In this document: one piece after another, positions 18,344-27,286 of the stretch | How the letters are laid out: each line of letters starts with the position of its first letter | Position numbering within the stretch: position 1 is the first letter of the stretch | Assembly (NCBI RefSeq): GCF_023921125.1 | Contig: NZ_CP099466.1 | Span: 1,550,001-1,614,000, forward strand | From: Arthrobacter caoxuetaonis | Lineage (GTDB): Bacteria > Actinomycetota > Actinomycetes > Actinomycetales > Micrococcaceae | Length of the DNA stretch: 64,000 bases | Reading direction: 5' to 3' | Program-made: the position numbers and the translations under genes | Notes under the pieces: model-generated | What the model saw: the letters and a program-made list of their open reading frames with translations, nothing else | Told to the model about the DNA's origin: nothing | Databases searched by the model: none

Positions 18344-18419
18344 CCGCCGCACCACTTGCCCGGGTTGGTTCCGCGCGCCTTTTTAGGTGCTCGGGGCCGG
18401 TCTGGGGGAAACTGGAACC

Positions 18420-19091
18420 ATGTCGCCGCTACTTTCAGCAGAACGCCGCAGCCTTGACGCCTCAATCGAACGTGCCGGCTTCTACCCCACACTCCTCGCC
18501 GATGTGGTGCACGATGCCCTCGACGGCCGCGAACCCCTGTCACACCTGATCCATCTTGAAACCCACTTCGACCGCACCGAGGTCCACCGGCACATCACCG
18601 TGCTGGTGCTCACCGACGACATGCTGGTGATCACCCATGTGGACGACCAGCAGCTGGACGAAGAGGGCGAGCAGATGATGGCCCAGGTCTCCACGGAGTC
18701 CGTACCCGTGACGCAGATCCGCTCTGTCGTGCTGGGGTACATGTACTCCCAGCCGCAGAACTACAAGCCGTCCGACCAGGCCCGGGAACTGACCCTGGCC
18801 ATCGCGTGGTCCGGCGGCCAGCGGCTGGACATGGGTCCGGCCGGCTGTGCGGATCCCCAGTGCGAGGCTGACCACGGTTACACCGGCACCATCGCCCAGG
18901 AAGACATCGTCCTGCGGGTCAGCGCCGAAGCCGACGGAATCCAGGCAGTACAGAATGCCAAGGCCTTTGCCCGCGCGCTGCGCAAGGTCAACACCGACAC
19001 CATCAACATGCGCACGCTGGACACGGCCGTCGACCGGCAGCGCATGCCCGGCATCGGCAGCCGGTTCAACCGCGGACATCACCAGCGGTAA
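18420..19091 (+). CDS. DUF5998 family protein
   Basis: A 223-residue soluble protein without recognisable catalytic motif, starting at the ATG at 18420 (the frame is open back to 18387). I recognise it as the DUF5998 family, which is widespread in actinobacteria and of unknown function. It contains a strand-rich core (HITVLVLTDDMLVITHVDD) and ends in a basic tail. It lies five bases before the phosphatase-superfamily gene, so the two are probably co-transcribed; that association is the only functional hint. Confidence 0.75.
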   Translation: MSPLLSAERRSLDASIERAGFYPTLLADVVHDALDGREPLSHLIHLETHFDRTEVHRHITVLVLTDDMLVITHVDDQQLDEEGEQMMAQVSTESVPVTQIRSVVLGYMYSQPQNYKPSDQARELTLAIAWSGGQRLDMGPAGCADPQCEADHGYTGTIAQEDIVLRVSAEADGIQAVQNAKAFARALRKVNTDTINMRTLDTAVDRQRMPGIGSRFNRGHHQR

Positions 19092-19096
19092 GGGGC

Positions 19097-20278
19097 ATGG
19101 AGTCCGCATCCGCTCCCGCTGAACCGCTGCCCAAAGCCCCCGGCTACGGGCAAAGTTCCGTTGCTGAGGTCCTCACCAGCGCCGCGGCCGCCCTGCAGGT
19201 TCCCGGGTTCGCCAATACGTTGGAGCTTCCCCCGGCCCGCCGCGTCTGCGTGGTCATGGTGGACGGTCTCGGCCGCAGCCTGCTCAAACAGCGGGCCGGC
19301 CATGCGCCGTATCTGCGCTCCCTGTTGGACTCCGGCCGGACCCTGACGGCGGCCTTTCCGACCACGACGGCGGCCTCCCTGGCATCCTTCGGTACCGGAC
19401 TGGCCCCGGGCCAGCACGGCATGGTGGGCTACGACGTCTTCGATCCGGGCCAGGACAAAGTAGTGAACATGCTCGGCAACTGGGATGCCGGCGTAGACCC
19501 AGTACAGTGGCAGCCCTTTCCCACAGTGCTGGAGCGAGCGGCCGAACACCTCCCGGTGACCACTGTCAGCCTGCCGCGCTTCGCTGATTCGGCCATGACG
19601 AAAGCGGCCCTGCGCGGCGGGTCCTACGTCTCCGGAACGGGGATCCACGCACGGGTCCAGGCAGCGGCAGAAAAGCTCGGCTCCGAGAAGCGCATGCTGA
19701 TGTACTTCTACTTCAATGAGCTGGACAAGACCGGCCACCGCTACGGGGCCCAGTCCTCCGAGTGGGGCGGCACGCTGGAAGAAATCGATTCTGCCCTCAA
19801 ACGCTTCACGTCCAAGCTGCCTGCGGACACGCTGGTGCTGCTGACCGCCGACCACGGCATGGTGGACGCCGCGCCGCAGGACCGGATCGACTTCGCAGCC
19901 GACCCCGCACTCGTGGACGGCGTGCGCCATACGGCGGGCGATCCCCGGATGGTGCAGCTGCACGTGGAGCCGGATGCCCCGGCCGGGACGGTGGACCGGC
20001 TCGCTGCCGCCTGGCAGAAGTCCTTTGGGAGCCGCGCCTGGATCCTGACCCGGGCCCAGGCCGTGGAAGCCGGACTGTTCGGTCCCGTGCGCCCAGAGGT
20101 CCTGCCGCGGATCGGCGACCTGCTGATAGCCGCACGCGAACCGATTGCCCTGTACGACACCCGGCGGGCCAGCCCGTCAGCCCTGCAAATGGTGGGCCAG
20201 CACGGCTCCCTGACACGTGCCGAGCGCGAAGTCCCGCTCCTGACGCTGGCCCGGCCGGCTAAGGGCGGGCGGAAATAG
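19097..20278 (+). CDS. Alkaline phosphatase superfamily protein (nucleotide pyrophosphatase/phosphodiesterase type)
   Basis: A 393-residue member of the type I phosphodiesterase/nucleotide pyrophosphatase branch. The metal ligand and nucleophile motifs are visible: VMVDGLGR near residue 50, the nucleophile threonine in FPTTTAASLASFGTG, and TADHGMVD near 255 with a further His in the C-terminal half. No signal peptide is evident, so it acts in the cytosol or is non-classically located. The substrate (nucleotide or other phosphodiester) is not determined. It sits between DUF5998 and thymidine kinase with gaps of five and three bases, forming a small operon. Confidence 0.8.
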   Translation: MESASAPAEPLPKAPGYGQSSVAEVLTSAAAALQVPGFANTLELPPARRVCVVMVDGLGRSLLKQRAGHAPYLRSLLDSGRTLTAAFPTTTAASLASFGTGLAPGQHGMVGYDVFDPGQDKVVNMLGNWDAGVDPVQWQPFPTVLERAAEHLPVTTVSLPRFADSAMTKAALRGGSYVSGTGIHARVQAAAEKLGSEKRMLMYFYFNELDKTGHRYGAQSSEWGGTLEEIDSALKRFTSKLPADTLVLLTADHGMVDAAPQDRIDFAADPALVDGVRHTAGDPRMVQLHVEPDAPAGTVDRLAAAWQKSFGSRAWILTRAQAVEAGLFGPVRPEVLPRIGDLLIAAREPIALYDTRRASPSALQMVGQHGSLTRAEREVPLLTLARPAKGGRK

Positions 20279-20281
20279 GTT

Positions 20282-20998
20282 ATGGCTGAGCTCGTCTTCT
20301 TTTCCGGAACCATGGACTGCGGCAAGTCCACGCTGGCCCTCCAGATGGACTACAACCACAGTGCCCGCGGCCGCGGAGGAATCCTTTTCAGCCGCAACGA
20401 CCGTGCCGGCAACTCCATGATCTCCAGCCGGCTGGGCCTGAAGACCCGCGCCGTCGAGGTGCGGGACAGCACCGACTTCTGGGACGAAGTCAGCGGCCGC
20501 CTCGGCACGGGGGAGCGGGTTGACTACCTGATCTGCGATGAAGCCCAGTTCTACAGCGAAGAGCAGGTAGAGCAGCTGGCCCGGATCGTCGACGAAATGG
20601 GGATTGACGTCTTCGCGTTCGGCATCGCCACCGATTTCCGTACGCGGCTCTTCCCCGGGTCGCGGCGGCTGATCGAACTTGCCGACCGGATTGAGGTGCT
20701 GCAGGTACGTGCGCTCTGCTGGTGCGGCAGGCGCGCCACGCACAATGCCCGGACGGTAGACGGTGTGATGGTCGTGACCGGGGACCAGGTCGTTGTGGGC
20801 GATGTGGACAAGCGCTCAGCGGAGCCGGGCCCCGAGGCCTTGTTCGCTCCGGAGGAAGCAGGAGCGCTGCCCGTTGTAGGGTACGAGACACTCTGCCGCC
20901 GCCACTACATGCGCAGGATGGGTGCCCAGCAGGCCGCACGCACCGCCGGTATGGGCGAGGATCCCGACATTTGCGCCGTGGACGTTCCCCGCAGGTAG
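20282..20998 (+). CDS. tdk: Thymidine kinase
   Basis: A 238-residue type II thymidine kinase. It has the P-loop GTMDCGKSTLALQM near the N-terminus, the lid/thymidine-binding region and the DEAQFY motif. Zinc-ribbon cysteines occur in CWCGRRATHNAR and ETLCRRHY. It phosphorylates thymidine to dTMP in the salvage pathway. It begins three bases after the previous stop. A dUTPase gene 2.5 kb away serves the same dTTP pool, though they are not in one operon. Confidence 0.93.
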   Translation: MAELVFFSGTMDCGKSTLALQMDYNHSARGRGGILFSRNDRAGNSMISSRLGLKTRAVEVRDSTDFWDEVSGRLGTGERVDYLICDEAQFYSEEQVEQLARIVDEMGIDVFAFGIATDFRTRLFPGSRRLIELADRIEVLQVRALCWCGRRATHNARTVDGVMVVTGDQVVVGDVDKRSAEPGPEALFAPEEAGALPVVGYETLCRRHYMRRMGAQQAARTAGMGEDPDICAVDVPRR

Positions 20999-21010
20999 CG
21001 TGCCCGGGTG

Positions 21011-22246
21011 CTAGTCGCCCTTGGTGCCGAAGACGATTTCGTCCCAGCTGGGCACCGAGGACCGCTTGGGCTTGATTCGGCGTTCGGTAATGGGTTCCTT
21101 GGCCTCGGGTGCTGCTTCCGGGTCTTTCTCCGAAGGGGCCTCGCGGGGCGGATCCGTCTTTTCCGGCGTGTCACGGCGTGAGCCGCGCAGCGGCCGGGCC
21201 AGGATGCTGATCTCACGGGTGGAAGAACTGATGCCCTCATCCAGGTGCAGGGGATCCGCGGCTCCCGCGGGCGTTTCGTCAGCGGAATCGTCGTCTTCCC
21301 CGGCATCTTCGACTGCTGCCGGAGCCAGGGTCAGGCGCCCGGTGCGCGGACGCGAGGGTGCCTCGTCTTCGAGTTCTGCCTGTCCGTCCCGCGGATGAGC
21401 AGCGGGAATGCTGCCCTTGGCCAGCAGTGCTGCCAGGGCGTCGTCTCCGTCTTCGTCCGTGCCGAGCCGCTGCCCGCGGCGTGAGCGCAGCACGTTCAAC
21501 AGCTCATCGGTTTCTTCCTCGGAGACGTTTTCCGGTTCCTCGGGCGCCGTGTCGATCTCGAAGTCGAAGACACGGTCCGCGACGGCGGAGAGCCGGCGTG
21601 CGGGGACAGGGGAGTCGACCGGAGCAAGTTCGCTGAGCAGCTGGGCCCACCGGTTGGCGTTCGTGACCTGGCGGCGCAGGGGGTTATAGGACCAGCGCGC
21701 GGGCGGTTCCTCCCCGACCGAGACGCGGGACTGCTCACCAAGGCTGAACCGGGCCACTACATCCCAGGAACCTTCGGGGCGGCGCCAGGAGTCCCACTCG
21801 ACGGTGTCAGGATCCACGCCGAAGGCACGGAGGCGGTGGATGACCATGTCTCCGAGGTTTACGGGGGAGTCGCCAAAAGCGGAGCGGTGGCTGTCCTGGG
21901 CTGCCGACATGGGGGCGGCAACTTCCACGGCCTGGGCCTGGCGGGCAATGTACTCGCGTTCGGCCAGCACCGGGCCTTCATAGCGGCGGATGTGCGCAAG
22001 GTCGTGTCCGGAGAGCTCTGCGACTTCTTCTGCGCTTGCTCCGGCACGGATGCGGGCCTGGATGTCGCGCGGAGTCATGGTCGGACCCGCTTCGGGTTCG
22101 CCGGGCTGTCCTGCCCGCCGTGCGGGCTTGGAAGCGGCAACACGCAGGGCTTCGTCAATGCGAAGACGGAAGGTTTCTCCGCCCCGTCCGCTCAGCAGCA
22201 GATGTTCGCCGCCCTCATGGATACCCACGAGCCGTAGATCCTGCAT
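21011..22246 (-). CDS. sepH: Septation protein SepH
   Basis: A 411-residue cell-division protein from the ATG at 22246, where homologues begin (MQDLRLVGIHEGGEHLLL); AGGA lies seven bases upstream. The N-terminal DUF3071 domain has a helix-turn-helix-like segment (SAEEVAELSGHDLAHIRRYEG). A long, acidic, probably disordered linker follows, and the C-terminus carries the conserved SSVPSWDEIVFGTK motif. SepH is known in Streptomyces and relatives as a stimulator of FtsZ ring assembly. The gene is convergent with tdk and divergent from the DUF4193 gene. Confidence 0.9.
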   Translation of the reverse strand: MQDLRLVGIHEGGEHLLLSGRGGETFRLRIDEALRVAASKPARRAGQPGEPEAGPTMTPRDIQARIRAGASAEEVAELSGHDLAHIRRYEGPVLAEREYIARQAQAVEVAAPMSAAQDSHRSAFGDSPVNLGDMVIHRLRAFGVDPDTVEWDSWRRPEGSWDVVARFSLGEQSRVSVGEEPPARWSYNPLRRQVTNANRWAQLLSELAPVDSPVPARRLSAVADRVFDFEIDTAPEEPENVSEEETDELLNVLRSRRGQRLGTDEDGDDALAALLAKGSIPAAHPRDGQAELEDEAPSRPRTGRLTLAPAAVEDAGEDDDSADETPAGAADPLHLDEGISSSTREISILARPLRGSRRDTPEKTDPPREAPSEKDPEAAPEAKEPITERRIKPKRSSVPSWDEIVFGTKGD

Positions 22247-22570
22247 GAAAAAATCCTCGCTATCGATAGCAACTCCTTGTTGAAACAATGCCATCCTGGC
22301 CCGTGAAATCCTACCGTTTGGCCCGGTGTGGCGCGGATCCGGGACCCGTGACGGCATGATTCTCGAACCTGCCGGGAGCGCTGCGGAACCGCGGCTGTGG
22401 CTAATTCACCGAAAGTGGATAAAATCTTTCTTCGGCGGGCACAAACCGGGCGTCCGCGGCGTTGATTACTCCGAGCCGCACTCCTGCTGCCCGGACCATG
22501 AATCCGCACAGCCCGGCGGCGGCCGGCATTGCCCGTGCAGTACCAACACCGATGGTGAGAGATAAAGATT
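22247..22570. other. Divergent intergenic region between sepH and the DUF4193 gene
   Basis: No convincing gene. A perfect 12-bp palindrome GCTATCGATAGC lies at 22259-22270, just upstream of the sepH ribosome site, so it falls in the sepH 5' region. An A/T-rich TAAAAT about 150 bp before the DUF4193 start may be a -10 box. The rest lacks coding character. Confidence 0.4.
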
Positions 22571-22870
22571 ATGGCGACAGATTACGACGCGCCGCGCAAG
22601 GCCGACGAGGAAGCCAGCGAAGAATCGATCGATGAGCTGAAGACCCGCCGGACCAACACCCAGTCCGCCGTCGTGGATGAGGATGAGGCGGAAGCGGCGG
22701 ACAGCTTCGAACTGCCCGGAGCGGACCTCTCCGGCGAAGAACTGATGGTGCGGGTGCTCCCCGCGCAGTCAGATGAATTCACCTGTGCGTCCTGCTTCCT
22801 GGTCCGCCACAGGTCGCAGATCGCCAAGGAAAAGGACGGCCTCTACTACTGCGTGGACTGCGAGGGCTGA
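22571..22870 (+). CDS. DUF4193 family zinc-ribbon protein
   Basis: A 99-residue protein with a very acidic N-terminal two thirds and a C-terminal zinc ribbon made of two CxxC pairs, CASC and CVDC, 22 residues apart. I recognise it as DUF4193, an actinobacterial family related by its cysteine pattern to dksA-type or RbpA-like small proteins; function is not established. It is transcribed divergently from sepH and converges on the DUF3093 gene eight bases later. Confidence 0.85.
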   Translation: MATDYDAPRKADEEASEESIDELKTRRTNTQSAVVDEDEAEAADSFELPGADLSGEELMVRVLPAQSDEFTCASCFLVRHRSQIAKEKDGLYYCVDCEG

Positions 22871-22878
22871 CCCCCGGG

Positions 22879-23352
22879 TCAGCGGGAGGTCTGCTGCAGT
22901 GCCTCGACCAGCTTCTCGGGGTGGCGTGTGGAGGTGAGCCAGTACGGCGTGCGGTCTGCCGGATCGGTGATCTCGATCTTCACGACCGGGCTGATCCAGC
23001 CGCGGATGCACAGGTACGCCGTCGCGTTCATCGCCGGTCCGCGCTGCTGTGTGGCGTCCTCCCCGCGGAAGCCGGCCACCTCGCCGATCCAGCGGCGTTC
23101 AATCTCCGCGCGCCCCACCTGCAGGGTCTCGGGCGTGACGCGGATGCGCGGCGTGGACATCAGCAGCAGGGCAGCCAGCACCAGTGCCGCCACAATGGCC
23201 ACCACAATCCCGACGGTCAGGCTGATGGGGATGAAGGCCAGGACAAACGTTCCGGAGATGCCTGCAACCACCAGCCAGATCCACAGTGCCGGAAGCAGCC
23301 GCTCCGAATACAGGACAGTTTGGGACGGGGTCTGGGAAACGGGGCTCGACAT
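22879..23352 (-). CDS. DUF3093 membrane protein
   Basis: A 157-residue protein with two adjacent transmembrane segments ([19 protein letters not shown] and [16 protein letters not shown]) and a soluble C-terminal part ending in the characteristic [12 protein letters not shown]. This is the DUF3093 pattern found next to dut in many actinobacteria; no activity is known. The ATG at 23352 is preferred over upstream frame extension because the family starts there and GGGAAG lies eight bases ahead. It is divergent from dut. Confidence 0.85.
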   Translation of the reverse strand: MSSPVSQTPSQTVLYSERLLPALWIWLVVAGISGTFVLAFIPISLTVGIVVAIVAALVLAALLLMSTPRIRVTPETLQVGRAEIERRWIGEVAGFRGEDATQQRGPAMNATAYLCIRGWISPVVKIEITDPADRTPYWLTSTRHPEKLVEALQQTSR

Positions 23353-23521
23353 ACCTTCAGCTTCCCATCTTTGGGGTGCGTTTTCATCTTGGCATCCCGG
23401 CTGCCGGAGCCCGTGCGTGCCGGGACAACACACAACCGGCCACGCGCTAAAGTGGGGTTGGCACCGTATCAGGTGCTGTCTTTTTGCCATACCCACACCA
23501 AACGAAACCGCGGAGACCGTT

Positions 23522-23992
23522 GTGCAGGATGCAGTACCCAGCGTGAAAGTCCAGCTGAAAATGCTCGACGACGGGCTCGAAGCGCCGTCGTATGCACACC
23601 CCGGCGACGCCGGAGCGGACCTGCGTGCCCGGGAGGATGTCGAACTGGCGCCGGGAGAGAGGCGCCTGGTGCCCACGGGCGTTGCCATCGCCCTTCCGTT
23701 CGGCTTTGTTGCCCTGATCCATCCCCGGTCCGGACTGGCCACGAAGCACGGACTGACAATCGTCAACGCGCCGGGAACCGTGGACGCAGGCTACCGCGGT
23801 GAAATTTCCGTCACACTGTTAAATACCGATGTGTCGGAGCCGATCAAGCTCAAGCGCGGCGACCGGATTGCGCAGATGGTCATCCAGCGGGTGGAGACGG
23901 CTGAATTCAAGGCCGTGTCGGAGCTCTCCGATTCCGTCCGCGGAGCTGGCGGTTTCGGTTCCACCGGCGGATTCGGCACGGCACCGGCCTAG
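23522..23992 (+). CDS. dut: dUTP diphosphatase
   Basis: A 156-residue trimeric dUTPase from a GTG at 23522 with GGAGA five bases upstream. The five family motifs are visible: AGADLRA (motif 1), PRSGLA (2), [11 protein letters not shown] (3), [10 protein letters not shown] (4), and the P-loop-like [13 protein letters not shown] (5) at the C-terminus. It hydrolyses dUTP to dUMP and keeps uracil out of DNA while feeding dTMP synthesis. It is followed 55 bp later by the DUF3710 gene on the same strand. Confidence 0.95.
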   Translation: MQDAVPSVKVQLKMLDDGLEAPSYAHPGDAGADLRAREDVELAPGERRLVPTGVAIALPFGFVALIHPRSGLATKHGLTIVNAPGTVDAGYRGEISVTLLNTDVSEPIKLKRGDRIAQMVIQRVETAEFKAVSELSDSVRGAGGFGSTGGFGTAPA

Positions 23993-24047
23993 GCCGCACT
24001 ATCCCGGGCTCACCGTCCGGCACCAGATCAGGAAAGAGGACCAGGCG

Positions 24048-24755
24048 ATGGCATTTGGACGCCGCAGGAAAGACAGGGCGGAATCCGAATTCGTGCCCGA
24101 AGCAGAGAGCACGGACAACGGCGCCGAAGAGACAGCCGGCGGCCCGGAACACGGGCCCTTCGACGTGGCCGACCGTCCCTCGGAAGAGGGCTACGTTGAC
24201 CTGGGTGCGCTCCGGATCGCTGCCACCCAGGGCCTTGCCCTCCGCCTGGAAGTCGAAGAGAAAACCAAGCGCGTGGTCGCCGTGACCCTTGACCTCGACG
24301 GTTCCAGCCTTCAGCTCCAGGCCTTTGCCGCTCCGAAGTCTGAAGGTCTCTGGGATGAAATCCGCAGCCAGATTGTGCAGTCTGTGTCCTCCCAGGGCGG
24401 CACCGCGGATGAGCTGACCGGACGGCTGGGAAGCGAACTGCTCGCCCGGGTCCCCGCACAGGCCAAGGACGGTTCCAAGGGCTACCGGGTTGCACGCTTT
24501 GTGGGTGTGGACGGGCCGCGGTGGTTCCTGCGCGGAGTCTTCGGCGGTCCGGCTGCCATGAACCCCGACGCCGCCGCGCCGCTGGAAGAGGTCTTCCGCA
24601 ACGTCGTCGTGGTCCGCGGAGATGCTCCGCTGCCGCCGCGCGACCTGCTGCAGCTGACCCTGCCGCGCGACGCTTCTCCGCTGCCCCCACGCGGTGAGGA
24701 CGCATCCAAGCCCGAGCCGCCGGAGCGCGGCCCGGAAATCACGACCATTGGCTAA
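24048..24755 (+). CDS. DUF3710 family protein
   Basis: A 235-residue soluble protein with a charged N-terminus (GRRRKDRAESE) and a globular core, recognised as DUF3710, an actinobacterial family of unknown function that occurs beside dut. The ATG at 24048 has GAAAGAGGA upstream and is chosen over the open frame before it. No catalytic motif stands out. It heads a run of three closely spaced genes (DUF3710, OB-fold, DUF3159), which suggests co-transcription. Confidence 0.85.
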   Translation: MAFGRRRKDRAESEFVPEAESTDNGAEETAGGPEHGPFDVADRPSEEGYVDLGALRIAATQGLALRLEVEEKTKRVVAVTLDLDGSSLQLQAFAAPKSEGLWDEIRSQIVQSVSSQGGTADELTGRLGSELLARVPAQAKDGSKGYRVARFVGVDGPRWFLRGVFGGPAAMNPDAAAPLEEVFRNVVVVRGDAPLPPRDLLQLTLPRDASPLPPRGEDASKPEPPERGPEITTIG

Positions 24756-24759
24756 GCGC

Positions 24760-25101
24760 ATGCCTGCTGTTGCCGGTGCCTCTCCGAGACGGACGATCAG
24801 TGATCTTCCGGACCGCGGGCGGGTGCACAGCAGCGGCTACGTTGAGTCGGTGACCTTGGCTCCGGCCGACGATGCACCCCGGTTCACGGCTGTGCTGGAT
24901 GAACTCAAGGGTGCCTACCGGGACCCCTCGGCGTCCCTGGCGCGGCGGCGTGTCCGGCTCATTTGGGTGGGCCAGCGGCGGATCCCCGGCATTGTTGCCG
25001 GAACGCAGGTTGCCTTCGAAGGCATGGTGAGCCCGGTCAACGGCATCCCCACGGTCTTCAACCCCCGCTACGAAATCATCGGACGTCCGGAAGGTGCGTA
25101 A
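24760..25101 (+). CDS. Small OB-fold nucleic-acid-binding protein
   Basis: A 113-residue protein from the ATG at 24760; TTG at 24748 is an alternative, giving four more residues and overlapping the previous gene. The core pattern RRVRLIWVGQRRIPGIVAGTQVAFEGMV is here noted in pieces: RLIWVGQRRIPGI, then GTQVAFEGMV, the strand arrangement of an OB fold as in single-strand-binding or RecG wedge-like domains. Its stop TAA overlaps the DUF3159 start by one base (TAATG), implying coupled translation. Ligand is unknown. Confidence 0.75.
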   Translation: MPAVAGASPRRTISDLPDRGRVHSSGYVESVTLAPADDAPRFTAVLDELKGAYRDPSASLARRRVRLIWVGQRRIPGIVAGTQVAFEGMVSPVNGIPTVFNPRYEIIGRPEGA

Positions 25102-25817
25102 TGAACACGAGCCACGATTCATCAGGCGAAGGCCGCGGGGCGCCCGAGCCTTCGATGAGTGAGCTGGCCGGCGCGTATGCTGCCCGCTCCGGCGTCGAAC
25201 GCGGCGAAGACGGCCAGATCGATGTCTTGAAATCCGTCGGCGGTATCCGCGGACTGGCTGAGGCCATCCTTCCCGGGCTCCTCTTCACGCTGCTCTACAC
25301 CGTCACGCAGGGGCTTTATCTGTCCCTCGGCGCTGCGGTCGTGGCCGCCGGCGCGTTCGCCGTTGCCAACCTGATCCAGAAGCGTCCGCTGGTGCAGTCG
25401 CTGACGGGTGTCATCGGCGTCGCCATCTGTGCCGTCTTCGCTCTCCGGAGCGGCAGCGGCACCACCTACTTCCTTCCCGGCTTTTACCTGAACGGCGCCT
25501 ACATCCTGGCGTTCGTGGTCTCGGTGGCCGTGAAGTGGCCCGTAGCCGGGCTGCTGTTCGGGTTCATCCGGGGCGAGAACCTGTCCTGGCGCAGCGAGAA
25601 GAAGCGGCTGCGTGCCTATTCCCTGGCCACCTGGATCATCATCTCGGTATTTGCCCTGCGCCTGGCCGTGCAGCTGCCCCTTTACCTGGCTGACAACGTC
25701 GCGGCACTGGGCACGATGCGCCTGGCGATGGGCGTTCCGCTGTACGCGCTGGGCCTGTGGCTGGCATGGATGGTCTCCCGTCCGCTGCCTGCCAGGAGCG
25801 CGGAGCCCGCAGCCTAG
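25101..25817 (+). CDS. DUF3159 integral membrane protein
   Basis: A 238-residue membrane protein with a hydrophilic N-terminus of about 45 residues followed by about six hydrophobic segments, recognised as DUF3159. Known only as an actinobacterial family of unknown function, usually beside OB-fold and Trk genes as here. Its start overlaps the previous stop by one base. Its stop overlaps that of the convergent trk gene by four bases. Confidence 0.85.
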   Translation: MNTSHDSSGEGRGAPEPSMSELAGAYAARSGVERGEDGQIDVLKSVGGIRGLAEAILPGLLFTLLYTVTQGLYLSLGAAVVAAGAFAVANLIQKRPLVQSLTGVIGVAICAVFALRSGSGTTYFLPGFYLNGAYILAFVVSVAVKWPVAGLLFGFIRGENLSWRSEKKRLRAYSLATWIIISVFALRLAVQLPLYLADNVAALGTMRLAMGVPLYALGLWLAWMVSRPLPARSAEPAA

Positions 25818-26476
25818 GACGACGGCGCCAGCAGCTCCCGCAGCTCGTCTTCCGCTGCGATGGTGGTGACGAAGAAGAGCTCGTCTCCACCCTCGATCAC
25901 GTCGTCGCTGCTGGGGGTGATCGGTGCGTCGTCGCGCAGGATCGCGACCAGGGTCGAGTCCTGGGGCCAAGGGACCGATCCGACCCGGGCTCCCGCCATG
26001 GGAGACGCTGCAGGAACCGTGAACTCGACCATCGAGGAAACTCCGGTCTGCAGGGTCAGCAGCCGGACCAGGTCGCCGACCTCCACGGCTTCCTCCACCA
26101 GGGCAGTCATCAGGCGCGGCGTATTCACGGCGACATCCACGCCCCAGGAGTCGTCGAACATCCAGTCGTTCTTCGGGTTGTTGACCCGCCCCACCGTCCG
26201 CGCGACACCGAATTCGGTCTTGGCGAGCAGGGAGACCACCAGGTTCACCTTGTCATCGCCGGTAGCGGAGACCATCACATCGGCTTCGTCGAGCTTGGCG
26301 TCCTTCAGGGTGGTGAGTTCACAGGCGTCACCGATCAGCCACCGGGCACCGCCGAGCCCGCTGCGGCCCACAGTCTCGGGTTTCTCGTCGATGAGGAGCA
26401 CGTCATGCCCGTGCGAAAGCAGCTCCTTGGCGATCGAGGAGCCCACGGACCCTGCGCCGGCAATGACGACTTTCAC
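25814..26476 (-). CDS. TrkA-type potassium uptake regulatory protein (second of pair)
   Basis: A 220-residue RCK protein with an N-terminal Rossmann fold (MKVVIAGAGSVGSSIAKEL) that binds NAD(H) or a nucleotide, and a C-terminal RCK_C domain. Such proteins gate Trk/Ktr potassium channels from the cytosolic face. It begins at GTG overlapping the stop of the upstream trk gene by four bases. The paired TrkA arrangement is the CeoB/CeoC type known in mycobacteria. No channel subunit is present in the window. Confidence 0.88.
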   Translation of the reverse strand: MKVVIAGAGSVGSSIAKELLSHGHDVLLIDEKPETVGRSGLGGARWLIGDACELTTLKDAKLDEADVMVSATGDDKVNLVVSLLAKTEFGVARTVGRVNNPKNDWMFDDSWGVDVAVNTPRLMTALVEEAVEVGDLVRLLTLQTGVSSMVEFTVPAASPMAGARVGSVPWPQDSTLVAILRDDAPITPSSDDVIEGGDELFFVTTIAAEDELRELLAPSS

Positions 26477-27147
26477 TGGTTCTCCTTTACGGGCGGCTGG
26501 GACAGCACCCGGCTGATCTCAGCGGTGCGCTCGACGTTCATCATGGCGTGCAGGACGTCGCCCTGCTGGTAACTGGTGTCCGGCCGGGGAAGGATGCCTT
26601 CGCCGAAACGGGTCAAATACGCGATCCGGACACCGGCTGCAGTCTCCACGGCATGCAGGGGACGCCCCAGCCAGGAAGGGTCCAGCGCCAGTTCACCGAG
26701 AATGAGCCGGCCCGAGGATTCCCGGAAATCCCCGTTGATGCTCTGCTCGGGCAGGATCCGGCGCAGCACCTGGTCCGCGCTCCAGCGGACCGCCGCAACC
26801 GTGGGGATGCCCAGGCGCTGGTAGATTTCGGCACGCCCCGGGTCATAGATGCGTGCGACGACGTGGGGAACGTGGAAGGTCTCCCGCGCCACGCGGGTGG
26901 AGAGGATGTTGGAGTTGTCTCCGCTGGAAACCGCCGCAAAGGCGTAGGCCTCTTCGATGCCGGCCTGGGCCAGCGTGGTGCGGTCGAATCCGACTCCCGT
27001 GACCTGCCGCCCCGAGAACGTGGGCCGCAGCCGCCGGAACGCGCGCGGGTCCTGGTCAATGACGGCCACTGAGTGGCCTGCGTTATCCAGGGTGTGCGCC
27101 AGCATGGCACCGACCCTGCCGCATCCCATGATCACGTAATGGGCCAC
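26473..27147 (-). CDS. TrkA-type potassium uptake regulatory protein (first of pair)
   Basis: A 224-residue paralogue of the following gene, again with an N-terminal nucleotide-binding Rossmann fold (YVIMGCGRVGAMLAHTL) and an RCK_C domain near the end. It starts at GTG (27147) and overlaps its partner by four bases, so the two are coupled and probably form a hetero-oligomeric ring. The 139-bp gap to the divergent RNA methyltransferase must hold the promoter. Confidence 0.88.
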   Translation of the reverse strand: MAHYVIMGCGRVGAMLAHTLDNAGHSVAVIDQDPRAFRRLRPTFSGRQVTGVGFDRTTLAQAGIEEAYAFAAVSSGDNSNILSTRVARETFHVPHVVARIYDPGRAEIYQRLGIPTVAAVRWSADQVLRRILPEQSINGDFRESSGRLILGELALDPSWLGRPLHAVETAAGVRIAYLTRFGEGILPRPDTSYQQGDVLHAMMNVERTAEISRVLSQPPVKENQ

Positions 27148-27286
27148 CTTGTTCCTACCTCTGTTCCCGGCGGGATCCGCCCGTCGCTGCCGTCCCGTTT
27201 TGGGCCAAGGGACAGCTTAGTCCTGCCCCGTCGTTAAAACGTGGTGTGATGGTGTTTTAGCATCAACACGGAAGTCCGAACGCATC

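Noticed and set aside
22326-22565. Open frame between sepH and the DUF4193 gene
   Set aside because: Mixed composition, no ribosome site, unusual Cys/His/Trp content and overlap with the promoter region.
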